Notes under the pieces: generated by a model
Told to the model about the DNA's origin: nothing
The model's input: the letters and a program-made list of their open reading frames with translations, nothing else
Database searches by the model: none
Translations under genes and position numbers: made by a program
Assembly: GCF_009674535.1 (NCBI RefSeq)
Contig: NZ_WKJK01000014.1
Coordinates: forward strand, 62,001-126,000
Origin: Duganella guangzhouensis
GTDB taxonomy: Bacteria > Pseudomonadota > Gammaproteobacteria > Burkholderiales > Burkholderiaceae_D
Direction: 5' to 3'
DNA: 64,000 nt
Part shown: piece after piece, positions 26,325 through 34,659 of the stretch
How positions within the stretch are numbered: position 1 is the stretch's first letter
How the letters are laid out: every line of letters begins with the position of its first letter

Positions 26325-26628
26325 ACAGGTGTTGCGCGGACGTCGGCCCGTCCACTTTCAACTAGTTTCTCCGTCTAATTGGATGTAGACTCTCAGCAAT
26401 TATAGTTCTGCCGCTGACGCTGGCAGCCAGTGATCTGTTGAGTGTCAAATGCAAGTTAAAACAGATCGACACGCGGACTGACCTGTGGGGTCGGAGCGAC
26501 GTTTCTCACGCAATTTGGCTGTTACTGAGCCTTAATTGTTCTATGCTGAGATGTCACAGCGCCATGTATCTCTACGTGAATCGTTAGTTCCCCACTTCAT
26601 TGCCGTGCGATCTAAAAGGAGTTTCATA
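26325..26628 (+). other. 304-bp intergenic region ahead of the second glycosidase-like gene
   Basis: No gene was found here. It contains a small hairpin at 26338-26353 (GGACG/CGTCC) just after the last EPS gene, a candidate promoter at 26379-26406, and about 220 bp of leader up to the ribosome site AAAAGGAG. The leader has higher AT content than the flanking genes. Confidence 0.5.
26379..26406 (+). promoter_or_regulatory. Putative sigma-70 promoter for the second glycosidase-like gene
   Basis: TTGGAT (26379-26384) and TATAGT (26401-26406) are separated by 16 bp. It lies 223 bp upstream of the ATG, leaving a long leader. Confidence 0.4.
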
Positions 26629-28878
26629 ATGAAAAAAATTGCCTGCCTAGTGCTTGCCACTTTGCCGTTGAGCACGATGGCCGCAGACACTTGGCTTCCG
26701 GTAAAAGACGTGAATCTGATGGTTGACCAGGGCAGCATTCTGGACTTCAGTTCGATCTTGCCCAACACCGCCATCACCGACTATCTGACTGTCAACACGG
26801 CCGGCCAGATCACGACCTCGCTGGCCCCGACGGTGCCGAAGCGCTTCTTGATGGCGTCGCTGGGTTTTGGCGGTGCAACCGGCGGCGTGCCTGACCACGC
26901 CACCGTGGATCTGTACGTTACACAGTTGAAGCGCGCGGGCTACAACATGGCGCGCCTGGACTTCCAGGATGACATGCTGATGAGCGGGCGGCTGACCGAC
27001 TTTGATTTCAATCCGACGGTGGTTGACCGCATCCAATATCTGCTGTATGCGCTGAAAAATGCCGGCATTTACTATGTGCTGAACGGTCTGAGTTCGGAAA
27101 ACGCCGCTTACGGCAACATTCCACAGCGCTGGCTCAACAGCAAGAACGCCAAGCTTCGCATGTACTATGACACCACCATGCAGGATCACTGGAAAAAGAT
27201 GGTGACCCTGATGTTGGCGACGCCTAATCCGTACAACAATAAAACTCCCATCTTCGCTGACCCAGCTTTTGCAGGGCTGATTCTCGTCAATGAAAGCAGC
27301 CTGCCATATCTCAATCGCGTTGATCCCGCCACTCTCGACCCGCTGCGTCCCAAGTATCTCGCTTGGCTCAAATCGAAATACGTTACCACCTCGGCACTCT
27401 CGGCAGCGTGGGGCACCAAACTGCTGAGCACTGAGTCATTCGAAACCAGCATCGGCTTCGTGCGCAATGATTCGGGCGTCAGCGCCCGTATGGCTGACCA
27501 GCAGGCATTCTTTTTCTCTTTGGAAAAAGAAGTCACCGCCATGATGACGACCCATGTGCGTGCGGCCGGCTTCAAAGGATTGATCACTGCATACAATAAC
27601 TGGCTGTCTCCTGCCGAACAGTTCAATCGTGCTCAACTGAACTGGGTTGACATGCACAACTACTTCTCCGAACCTACTAATTTCAATAGCCCAGGTTCGG
27701 TTATCAAGCAGGATAGTTTGATGACCAGTGGAGCGCAGTATATTGCCGAGTTGGCGGTGAGCCGTCAGTACGGCAAGGCGTTTACGGTGTCGGAATATGG
27801 CCAGGTATTTTGGAACAAATTCCGGCGTGAATCAGGCTTGGCAGTGCCAGCTTATGCCGCTTTCCAGGATTGGGGTGTGATTGCCCAGCACGCCTATGCC
27901 AAAACCTTGAGCTATACCGAAACGGGCGGACGCAAAGACTCAATCTATCCTTACATGGTGGGGCCAGACCCGATTTCTCGCGCCTCCGAAACGCTGGCAG
28001 CCTTGTTGTACCGCCGTGGCGACGTCGCTCCCGCCCTGCGCAGGGTAGGCATCAGCTTTGATGAATCCTACTCGTTTGTCAACAGCTCTTCCTATGGTGC
28101 GATTTCCGGCGATATGCGTCGTTTGGCGCTGGTGGTTGGTGTTGGCCTGGATTATAAGGGACAGAAACAAACAACCCAGGTCAACGGCAAGTACATTTAC
28201 GATGCCACAATTCAGCCGGGGAATAACAACCTCTGGAAGACAGGCGCGCTGACCACTGCGCTGTTGTCCACCGATCTGAGCAAAACCGGCGTGTACGAGG
28301 ACGACCTGTTCAATAATCGCGTTACCGCCTTGCGTAAGAATAGCTTGCTGGCGACAGATAAGCAATATAACACGACGGTAGGTCTGTACCGGACCGATAC
28401 CGGCGAGCTGACGCTGGACGTAACCCGCCGCCGCATGACGGTGATCACGCCGATGACGGAAGGGATAGCGTTTACTACGCCGGAACAGATTACCCTCGGT
28501 CAGTTGCGTGTCGAAGCCGCCGACGGCCCGGCCATGGTGTCGGTCTCCGCGCTGGATGGCGCGCCATTGAGCAGCAGCAAGCGCATGCTGGTGATCATGA
28601 GCTCGGATGCCCGCAACACCGGCATGACTTTCAGCGATTCGGCGGAAACCACGTTGCTGACGCCCGGCACCGGGCCGGTCACCATGTTGGCGCGCTCGGT
28701 CACGCTGGTGTTGAAGAACACCAACGCCACCGCGCTGAAAGTGTATTCCGACACACTGCGTGGTCAGCGCGGCGACTCGATCGCCGTGACCCAGGTCACT
28801 GGCGGCATCAGCTTCACGCTGGACACCTCAAAACTGAGCCACGGTCCAACCACTTACTTCGAGATTGTTACGCAGTAA
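26629..28878 (+). CDS. Secreted glycoside-hydrolase-like protein, stand-alone copy
   Basis: A 749-residue exported paralogue of the protein at 20613-22904, with the same domain order throughout. Signal peptide: MKKIACLVLATLPLSTMAA. The candidate catalytic pair is conserved at nearly identical positions: Glu222 in LVNESSLPY and Glu389 in TVSEYGQVFW. The C-terminal beta-rich domain ends with the shared motif GPTTYFE. Start 26629 is supported by AAAAGGAG; an upstream in-frame ATG has no ribosome site. Parts of the gene are more AT-rich than the in-operon copy. It has its own promoter and a strong terminator, so it is controlled separately from the EPS operon. Confidence 0.65.
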   Translation: MKKIACLVLATLPLSTMAADTWLPVKDVNLMVDQGSILDFSSILPNTAITDYLTVNTAGQITTSLAPTVPKRFLMASLGFGGATGGVPDHATVDLYVTQLKRAGYNMARLDFQDDMLMSGRLTDFDFNPTVVDRIQYLLYALKNAGIYYVLNGLSSENAAYGNIPQRWLNSKNAKLRMYYDTTMQDHWKKMVTLMLATPNPYNNKTPIFADPAFAGLILVNESSLPYLNRVDPATLDPLRPKYLAWLKSKYVTTSALSAAWGTKLLSTESFETSIGFVRNDSGVSARMADQQAFFFSLEKEVTAMMTTHVRAAGFKGLITAYNNWLSPAEQFNRAQLNWVDMHNYFSEPTNFNSPGSVIKQDSLMTSGAQYIAELAVSRQYGKAFTVSEYGQVFWNKFRRESGLAVPAYAAFQDWGVIAQHAYAKTLSYTETGGRKDSIYPYMVGPDPISRASETLAALLYRRGDVAPALRRVGISFDESYSFVNSSSYGAISGDMRRLALVVGVGLDYKGQKQTTQVNGKYIYDATIQPGNNNLWKTGALTTALLSTDLSKTGVYEDDLFNNRVTALRKNSLLATDKQYNTTVGLYRTDTGELTLDVTRRRMTVITPMTEGIAFTTPEQITLGQLRVEAADGPAMVSVSALDGAPLSSSKRMLVIMSSDARNTGMTFSDSAETTLLTPGTGPVTMLARSVTLVLKNTNATALKVYSDTLRGQRGDSIAVTQVTGGISFTLDTSKLSHGPTTYFEIVTQ

Positions 28879-28881
28879 TTA

Positions 28882-28908
28882 AAAAGGCGCCTCCGGGCGC
28901 CTTTTTTT
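28882..28908 (+). terminator. Rho-independent terminator after the glycosidase-like gene
   Basis: Stem GGCGCC (28886-28891), loop TCCG, GGCGCC (28896-28901), preceded by A5 and followed by seven T. Strong in both orientations. Confidence 0.9.
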
Positions 28909-28958
28909 ATGCCATGTAAATGTGAACTATGTTCTAGTAAATATTTCATTTGCATCCA

Positions 28959-28985
28959 TTGTGCGCTCGTTACTTTTGTTAAAAT
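28959..28985 (+). promoter_or_regulatory. Possible promoter of galE
   Basis: TTGTGC and TAAAAT (28980-28985) with a short 15-bp spacer, about 70 bp before galE. Weak prediction; the -10 is good but the -35 spacing is off. Confidence 0.3.
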
Positions 28986-29056
28986 AGTACGGTTGCCGCG
29001 CCGCCCACAGGGGAGGCGGCACAACGATCAAGCGAGTCTTAACAGGGGAGTGCGAA

Positions 29057-30061
29057 ATGCAAATTTTGGTAACTGGCGGCATGGGCTACATAGGCTCGCA
29101 CACGTGCATAGAATTGAGCAAGGCGGGGTACGAGGTGGTCATTGTCGACAACCTCAGCAACAGCAAGGCGGCGGTGCAGGGACGCATGGAACACATCGCC
29201 GGCAAGAAATTCACCTTCATCCAGGCCGACATCCGCGACCGTGCCGCGATGGAAGCGGTGTTCGCCCAGCACGCGATCGACGCGGTGATTCATTTTGCCG
29301 GCTTGAAAGCGGTGGGCGAGTCGGTCGCCGAGCCGCTGCGCTATTACGACAATAATTTCAGCGGCAGCGTGGTGCTGTTTGAAACCATGGCCAAATTCCA
29401 GGTCAAGTCGCTGATCTTCAGTTCGTCCGCCACCGTATACGGCGATCCGGCCTCGGTGCCGATCCTGGAAAACTTCCCGCTGGCCGCCACCAATCCCTAC
29501 GGCCGCAGCAAGCTGATGATCGAAGACATGCTGCGCGACGTGGCGCGCGCCGATGACAGCTGGCGTATTGCGCTGCTGCGCTATTTCAACCCGGTGGGCG
29601 CCCATGAAAGCGGCCTGATCGGCGAAGATCCCAACGGCATTCCCAACAACCTGATGCCGTTCGTGGCCCAGGTGGCGGTGGGCCGTCGCCCCCAATTGTC
29701 GGTCTTCGGCAGCGACTATCCCACCCCGGACGGCACCGGCGTGCGCGACTATATTCACGTGGTCGACCTGGCGGTGGGCCACGTCAAGGCGCTCGACAAG
29801 CTGGCGTCGGCGGCCGGCGTTTACACCTACAATCTCGGTACCGGCCAAGGCAATAGTGTGCTGGAAATGGTGCGCGCGTTTGAAGCGGCCAGCGGCAAGG
29901 CGATTCCGTTCCAGCTGGTGGCGCGCCGCCCTGGCGATATTGCCGCCTGCTACGCCGACGTCAGCCTGGCCGAGCGTGAACTGGGCTGGAAGGCCGAGCG
30001 TGATTTGCTGCAGATGTGCGCCGATTCCTGGCGCTGGCAAAGTACCGGTTGCACCGAATAA
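29057..30061 (+). CDS. galE: UDP-glucose 4-epimerase
   Basis: A 334-residue cytosolic short-chain dehydrogenase-type enzyme that interconverts UDP-glucose and UDP-galactose with bound NAD. Visible: the nucleotide-binding GGMGYIGSH (residues 7-15), IVDNLSNSK, the catalytic Ser/Thr region FSSSATVYGDP and YxxxK in NPYGRSK, then the family motif LRYFNPVGAHESGLIGEDP. Full length is normal for bacterial GalE. ATG is preceded by GGGGAG with seven-base spacing. It probably supplies UDP-Gal for the EPS and also serves general metabolism. Confidence 0.93.
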   Translation: MQILVTGGMGYIGSHTCIELSKAGYEVVIVDNLSNSKAAVQGRMEHIAGKKFTFIQADIRDRAAMEAVFAQHAIDAVIHFAGLKAVGESVAEPLRYYDNNFSGSVVLFETMAKFQVKSLIFSSSATVYGDPASVPILENFPLAATNPYGRSKLMIEDMLRDVARADDSWRIALLRYFNPVGAHESGLIGEDPNGIPNNLMPFVAQVAVGRRPQLSVFGSDYPTPDGTGVRDYIHVVDLAVGHVKALDKLASAAGVYTYNLGTGQGNSVLEMVRAFEAASGKAIPFQLVARRPGDIAACYADVSLAERELGWKAERDLLQMCADSWRWQSTGCTE

Positions 30062-30103
30062 ATGGAAGGATGTGCAGCACACTTACATAGCGCGTCCACA
30101 ATG

Positions 30104-30121
30104 ATGTGTTTATGTTATGCT
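30104..30121 (+). promoter_or_regulatory. Extended -10 element, shared 16-mer upstream of pyrophosphorylase gene
   Basis: ATGTGTTTATGTTATG (30104-30119) contains an extended -10 of the form TGnTATGCT (TATGCT 30116-30121). The identical 16-mer recurs at 55231-55246 upstream of a PEP-CTERM gene. No good -35 was seen at either site. Confidence 0.45.
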
Positions 30122-30180
30122 ATTCAATATTGCACTGCACAATCTTTACCGAAAAATCACACTGTTATGGAGTAATGTAG

Positions 30181-31344
30181 ATGAAAGCGATGATTTTGGC
30201 CGCCGGCAAGGGCACAAGGGTCCGTCCGCTAACCTATGATTTGCCCAAACCCATGATCCCGATTCTGGGTAAGCCGGTGATGGCTTACCTGATCGAGCAT
30301 CTGGAGAAATACGGCATTAAGGACATCATGGTCAATGTCAGCTATCTCCATGAAAAGATCGAGGATTACTTTGGCGAGGGCCATCAGTTCGGGGTCCAGA
30401 TCGGTTACTCGTTCGAGGGCTATACCAATGACGCCGGCGAAGTCGTGCCGCAGCCGCTGGGTTCGGCGGGCGGCATGAAGAAGATCCAGCAGTTTGGCGG
30501 CTTCTTTGACGACACCACCATCGTCATGTGTGGCGATGCGCTGATCGACCTGGACCTGAAATCGGCGTTGTTCGAACACAAGCGCAAGGGCGCGATCGCC
30601 TCGGTCATCACCAAGGAAGTGCCGTGGGACAAAGTGTCCAGTTATGGCGTGGTGGTCACCGAAAAAGATGGCCGCATCAAGTCGTTCCAGGAAAAGCCGG
30701 CGCAGCAGGATGCGCTATCCAACTACGCCAGCACCGGCATCTATATCTTCGAGCCGGAAGCGCTGGACCTGATTCCACCCAACGTCAGCTTTGATATTGG
30801 TTCCGACCTGTTCCCGCTGCTGGCGGAGAAGGGGCTGCCGTTCTACGCGCAGACGCGTCCGTTCAACTGGATCGACATCGGTACCGTGGCCGACTACTGG
30901 GAAGTTTGCCAGAGCGTGCTGATGGGCGAGGTGGCGCACCTGGACGTGCCCGGCATCCAGATCAACGAAGGCCTGTGGGTCGGGTTGAACACCAGCATCG
31001 ACTGGAACAACACGCGCATTGAAGGCCCGGTGTACATCGGCTCCGGCACCCGCGTCGAGGCCGGCACCACCATCATCGGCCCGACCTGGATCGGCCACGG
31101 CAGCCATATTTGCTCGGGCGCGGTGGTGAACCGCTGCGTACTGTTCGAATACACCCGCGTGTTACCAAATGTTTCGATGAACGAAAAGATAGTTTTCAAG
31201 GACTATAGTGTCGACCGCGCCGGTCAGATGAGCCACGTATCCGAAGTGGACCCGGATGCATGGGCCAACGCGCGGGATCGTCGCAACAAGCGGCGTACCG
31301 CGACGGCAGTTGTAACCACAGAGTTAGCCACGGAAGAGATTTGA
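30181..31344 (+). CDS. NDP-sugar pyrophosphorylase (nucleotidyltransferase)
   Basis: A 387-residue cytosolic enzyme. Nucleotidyltransferase domain (1-235): MILAAGKGTRVRPLT with the NTP-binding G-x-G-T-R motif, KPMIPILGKPVMAYLIEHL, MCGDALIDLDL with the metal-binding Asp, and FQEKPA. The C-terminal 130 residues contain hexapeptide-like left-handed helix repeats (VYIGSGTRVEAGTTIIGPTW). It joins a sugar-1-phosphate to a nucleotide; Glc-1-P or Man-1-P are the usual substrates and cannot be separated by eye. manC follows four bases downstream, so the two are co-transcribed. Confidence 0.8.
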   Translation: MKAMILAAGKGTRVRPLTYDLPKPMIPILGKPVMAYLIEHLEKYGIKDIMVNVSYLHEKIEDYFGEGHQFGVQIGYSFEGYTNDAGEVVPQPLGSAGGMKKIQQFGGFFDDTTIVMCGDALIDLDLKSALFEHKRKGAIASVITKEVPWDKVSSYGVVVTEKDGRIKSFQEKPAQQDALSNYASTGIYIFEPEALDLIPPNVSFDIGSDLFPLLAEKGLPFYAQTRPFNWIDIGTVADYWEVCQSVLMGEVAHLDVPGIQINEGLWVGLNTSIDWNNTRIEGPVYIGSGTRVEAGTTIIGPTWIGHGSHICSGAVVNRCVLFEYTRVLPNVSMNEKIVFKDYSVDRAGQMSHVSEVDPDAWANARDRRNKRRTATAVVTTELATEEI

Positions 31345-31348
31345 GAGT

Positions 31349-32761
31349 ATGAAGATTTACCCCGTCATCCTGTCCGGCGGTGCCGGCACGCGCTTGTGGC
31401 CGTTGTCGCGTGCGGCACTGCCCAAGCAGTTGTTACCGTTGGTGACAGAGAACACCATGTTGCAGGAAACCTTGCTGCGCTTGCAGGGCTGCGCCGGCCT
31501 GATGGCGCCGCTGATTGTGTGCGGCAATGAACATCGTTTTCTGGTGGCGGAACAGTTGCGGGAAGCTCGTATCACACCACACAGCATTTTGCTGGAGCCG
31601 GTGGGCCGCAACACGGCGCCGGCGGTGGCGGTGGCGGCCCATGTGCTGCAAGCGCTGGACCCGGACGCCGTGATGCTGGTTTTGCCCGCCGACCATGTGA
31701 TCGAAAAGGTGGAGGCATTCCATCAGGCGATTGCGCAGGCGGCGGCGCTGGCGGCCGATGGCGCGCTGGCCACTTTTGGCATCGTGCCGGACGCACCGGA
31801 AACCGGCTATGGTTACATCCGTAGCGGCCAGCCGGTGGGCGCGGCCGGGTTACGGGTCGAGCGTTTTGTCGAAAAGCCGGACCGCGCAACCGCCGAAGGC
31901 TTTGTGGCGGCCGGCGATTATTTCTGGAACAGCGGCATGTTCATGTTCCGCGCCGACAGCTATCTGCGCGAACTGGCGCAGTGGCAGCCGGCGATTGCCC
32001 AAGCCAGCGAGGCGGCGGTGCGTCTGGCCTACCGCGACCTCGATTTCTGCCGTCTGGACGAGGCCGCGTTCACGTCCAGCCCGTCGGATTCGATCGACTA
32101 TGCGGTGATGGAACACACCAGCCAGGCGGTGGTGGTGCCGGCCGACATCGGCTGGAGCGACGTCGGCTCGTGGTCGGCATTGTGGGAAACCCAGGCCGCC
32201 CACGGCGAAGCCAACGTGGTGCGCGGTGATGTCTATCTGGACGATGTCAGCGGTTCGCTGGTGCGCGCCGAAAGCCGCATCGTGGCCGCGGTCGGGCTGC
32301 GCGACATCGTGATTGTCGAGACCGCCGACGCGGTATTGGTGGCGCACAAGGATCAGGTGCAGCGCGTCAAGCATATCGTCGAGCACCTGAAGGACAAACA
32401 GCGCACCGAGCACTTGTACCATACCCGGGTTTACCGTCCGTGGGGCAGCTACGAGGGCATCGACGTGGGCGACCGGTTCCAGGTCAAGCGCATCACGGTC
32501 AATCCCGGCGGCAAGCTGTCGCTGCAGATGCACCACCATCGCGCCGAACACTGGGTCGTGGTCAGCGGCACCGCGCGCGTCACCTGTGGCGACGCGGTGA
32601 CCCTGCTGACGGAAAATGAATCCACCTACATTCCGATCGGCATGACCCATCGGCTGGAAAACCCGGGCAAGTTGCCGCTGCACCTGATCGAGGTGCAATC
32701 CGGCAGCTATCTGGGCGAGGACGACATTGTCCGTTTTGAGGATGTATATCAGCGCGCCTGA
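31349..32761 (+). CDS. manC: Mannose-1-phosphate guanylyltransferase/mannose-6-phosphate isomerase
   Basis: A 470-residue bifunctional type II PMI-GMP enzyme. The pyrophosphorylase motif is SGGAGTRLWPLSR with PKQLLPL; the central part holds VLPADHVI, ETGYGYI, FVEKPD and FFWNSGMF-like YFWNSGMFMF. The C-terminal cupin domain (from about 350) has RPWGSYEGI, KRITVNPGGKLSLQMHHHRAEHW in outline and EVQSGSYLGEDDIVR, giving the isomerase active site. It makes GDP-mannose, implying mannose or a GDP-Man-derived sugar in the EPS. The length is typical. Confidence 0.93.
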   Translation: MKIYPVILSGGAGTRLWPLSRAALPKQLLPLVTENTMLQETLLRLQGCAGLMAPLIVCGNEHRFLVAEQLREARITPHSILLEPVGRNTAPAVAVAAHVLQALDPDAVMLVLPADHVIEKVEAFHQAIAQAAALAADGALATFGIVPDAPETGYGYIRSGQPVGAAGLRVERFVEKPDRATAEGFVAAGDYFWNSGMFMFRADSYLRELAQWQPAIAQASEAAVRLAYRDLDFCRLDEAAFTSSPSDSIDYAVMEHTSQAVVVPADIGWSDVGSWSALWETQAAHGEANVVRGDVYLDDVSGSLVRAESRIVAAVGLRDIVIVETADAVLVAHKDQVQRVKHIVEHLKDKQRTEHLYHTRVYRPWGSYEGIDVGDRFQVKRITVNPGGKLSLQMHHHRAEHWVVVSGTARVTCGDAVTLLTENESTYIPIGMTHRLENPGKLPLHLIEVQSGSYLGEDDIVRFEDVYQRA

Positions 32762-32780
32762 CGGCGGTATAATCGGCTAA

Positions 32781-32803
32781 CGGCGCCGCTGCGGCGCCGC
32801 GAT
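32781..32803 (+). terminator. Hairpin after manC
   Basis: CGGCGCC (32781-32787) pairs with GGCGCCG (32793-32799), followed by a short CGATTTT. The U-tract is short, so readthrough into the next gene is possible. A TATAAT at 32768-32773 just upstream could serve as a -10, but no -35 was found. Confidence 0.5.
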
Positions 32804-32832
32804 TTTATCCACTACCGATAGCGACGCGACTC

Positions 32833-33846
32833 TTGCGATTCCTCTTCCTTCTGCTTGCGGTGACCTGGCTGGCCACCGCTCCCGCCCACGCGCAGGGGCC
32901 GCGCGTGGCGCTGACCGCCGCCCAGCTTGCCGTGGTCATCAACGATGACGAACCCAATAGCGTAGAGCTGGGCGAATACTACCGCAAGGCGCGGGCGATT
33001 CCGGCCGCGAACATGATCCATGTGCGTATTCCGGGCCGGCCGCGCAAGCTCGACGCCGAGAAATTCGACGCGCTCAAGGCCCAGATCGATGCCAAGCTGG
33101 GACCGGAAATCCAGGCGGTGTTGATGGTGTGGACCGCGCCGTACGCGGTGGAGTGTAATTCGCTGACGGCGGCCTATACGCTGGGCCTGGATGCTGGCTT
33201 GTGCAGCAATAGCTGCAACCCCAGCAAGCCCAGTCCGTATTTCAATGCGCTGTCGCGCCAGCCCATGAGCGACTTCAAAATGCGCATTTCGATGCAATTG
33301 CCGACCGAGTCGGTGGCGGCCGGCGAGGCGTTGATCGACCGCGGTGTGATTGCCGGTTTTGCCCAACCGGCGGCGACCGCCTATTTTCTGCAGACCAGCG
33401 ATGCCGCCCGCAGCAGCCGCGCCCGCAACTTCCCGCGCTCCGGTGTGTTAGCGCAGAAAAAGCTGACCGTGAAAACCATGCAGGCAGACAGCCTGGAACA
33501 CGTGAGCGACATCATCGTGTACCAAACCGGCCGCGATTTCGTGCCCAAGCTGGAAACCCTGAAATTTCTGCCCGGCGCCTTGGCGGACCATTTGACCTCG
33601 CTGGGTGGCGACCTGCTGGGCGGCTATCAAATGAGCAGCCTGAAGTGGCTGGACGCGGGGGCCACGGCGAGCTACGGCAGCGTCAGCGAACCCTGCAATT
33701 ACTGGCAGAAGTTCCCGCACTCGACCGTGTTACTGACCCAATACCTGCGCGGCAACACCGCCATCGAGGCGTATTGGAAGAGTGTGGCCTGGCCGGCGCA
33801 AGGGGTGTTTATCGGCGAACCGCTGGCGGCCCCTTATGTGCGCTGA
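32833..33846 (+). CDS. TIGR03790-type exported protein of PEP-CTERM genomes
   Basis: A 337-residue protein with a signal peptide (MRFLFLLLAVTWLATAPAHA-QG). It matches the TIGR03790 family pattern from memory: LAVVINDDEPNSVELGEYYRKARAIP near the N-terminus, VLMVWTAPYAVECNSLTAA, a Cys-containing stretch (LCSNSCNP) and a C-terminal ASYGSVSEPCNYWQKFP segment. The family is found mainly in genomes with exosortases; the function is unknown. The start is a TTG at 32833, as no in-frame ATG precedes the signal peptide. Its 3' end overlaps a convergent PEP-CTERM gene by 13 bp. Confidence 0.65.
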   Translation: MRFLFLLLAVTWLATAPAHAQGPRVALTAAQLAVVINDDEPNSVELGEYYRKARAIPAANMIHVRIPGRPRKLDAEKFDALKAQIDAKLGPEIQAVLMVWTAPYAVECNSLTAAYTLGLDAGLCSNSCNPSKPSPYFNALSRQPMSDFKMRISMQLPTESVAAGEALIDRGVIAGFAQPAATAYFLQTSDAARSSRARNFPRSGVLAQKKLTVKTMQADSLEHVSDIIVYQTGRDFVPKLETLKFLPGALADHLTSLGGDLLGGYQMSSLKWLDAGATASYGSVSEPCNYWQKFPHSTVLLTQYLRGNTAIEAYWKSVAWPAQGVFIGEPLAAPYVR

Positions 33847-34412
33847 CGTCGGCCGCGCACGGCCAGCGCCAACAGGCCGACCAGCAGCATCAGCAGCGAC
33901 GAAGGCTCGGGGACTTCCGGCGCCGCAGTCGTATGTTCGACCCAGCTCCGCTTGTCGTCTTGCCGCCGCATTGCGCTGAGCCACATGCCATGTTCCCAGC
34001 CATCGCTTTGGCGCTGGCGTAAAGCCGCCATCAGCACCTCGTCGTCGTAAGCCAGCCCGAACGCCAACGCCTGTTCAGTTTCCTGCGCGCGCTGGCGATT
34101 CCACTCAATCACGTCATCCAGTTGGCTGAAATCCGGTTTGACCGATTCTTCCTCATTATTGGCCACATCGGTATCTTTGTCCGCATCGTCCATTTTGCAC
34201 GGATCAAACAGGGCGTCGAAGTTGGTTTTGCGGCCAGTTGGGGCGCCGGGTGTCGTGAGCAGCGGCTGATCGCCAGCCGCTTGCGCTTGCCGATCCTCGG
34301 TCAGCGCGCACGTGCGCTGCGGCGCCGCCTTGCCGGCCGCCGTTGCGGTTGCCCCGACATCCGATCCGAACCACAGGCAACACAGCATGAGTGAACGGGG
34401 TAAGGACTTCAT
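33834..34412 (-). CDS. PEP-CTERM protein (192 aa)
   Basis: A small exported protein whose C-terminus is VPEPSS, then a hydrophobic helix (LLMLLVGLLALAV) and RGRRQRT: the tripartite exosortase tail. The N-terminal signal peptide is short (MKSLPRSLMLCCLWFGSDVGATA). The middle is hydrophilic and acidic (KMDDADKDTDVANNEEE), with no recognised domain. Start 34412 has GGAG five bases upstream; an upstream in-frame Met is less likely. It is probably a substrate of the XrtB encoded at 12492. It converges on the TIGR03790-type gene. Confidence 0.75.
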   Translation of the reverse strand: MKSLPRSLMLCCLWFGSDVGATATAAGKAAPQRTCALTEDRQAQAAGDQPLLTTPGAPTGRKTNFDALFDPCKMDDADKDTDVANNEEESVKPDFSQLDDVIEWNRQRAQETEQALAFGLAYDDEVLMAALRQRQSDGWEHGMWLSAMRRQDDKRSWVEHTTAAPEVPEPSSLLMLLVGLLALAVRGRRQRT

Positions 34413-34659
34413 ATGGACTCCAGCGGTGGCGGGTACGCCACCAGGCATCACTTGCCAATAATTGTTTTTTGGAAATTTATATTTCTATGAAATAAGTATA
34501 GCAGCTGCTGCCTGAATTGCCAGTACAATATCTTTTGGGAAATTCCCTGAGTGCCGTTAGTCCGAACGGACCAATGTGATGTCATTAAGACGTCAACGAC
34601 GCTGATTAATATGCAAATTGCAAGTCTCCAAACCAATTTGTCTATTTTTCAGGATCGTC
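34413..34659. other. 247-bp divergent intergenic region
   Basis: An AT-rich gap between the divergent PEP-CTERM and nuclease genes; it must hold promoters for both. TACAAT at 34524-34529 is a possible -10 for the nuclease operon, but no matching -35 was seen. Confidence 0.4.

Noticed and set aside
34536..34548. GGGAAATTCCC near-palindrome ahead of the nuclease as an operator
   Set aside because: The centre is not symmetrical and the arms are only five bases, so chance is a sufficient explanation.
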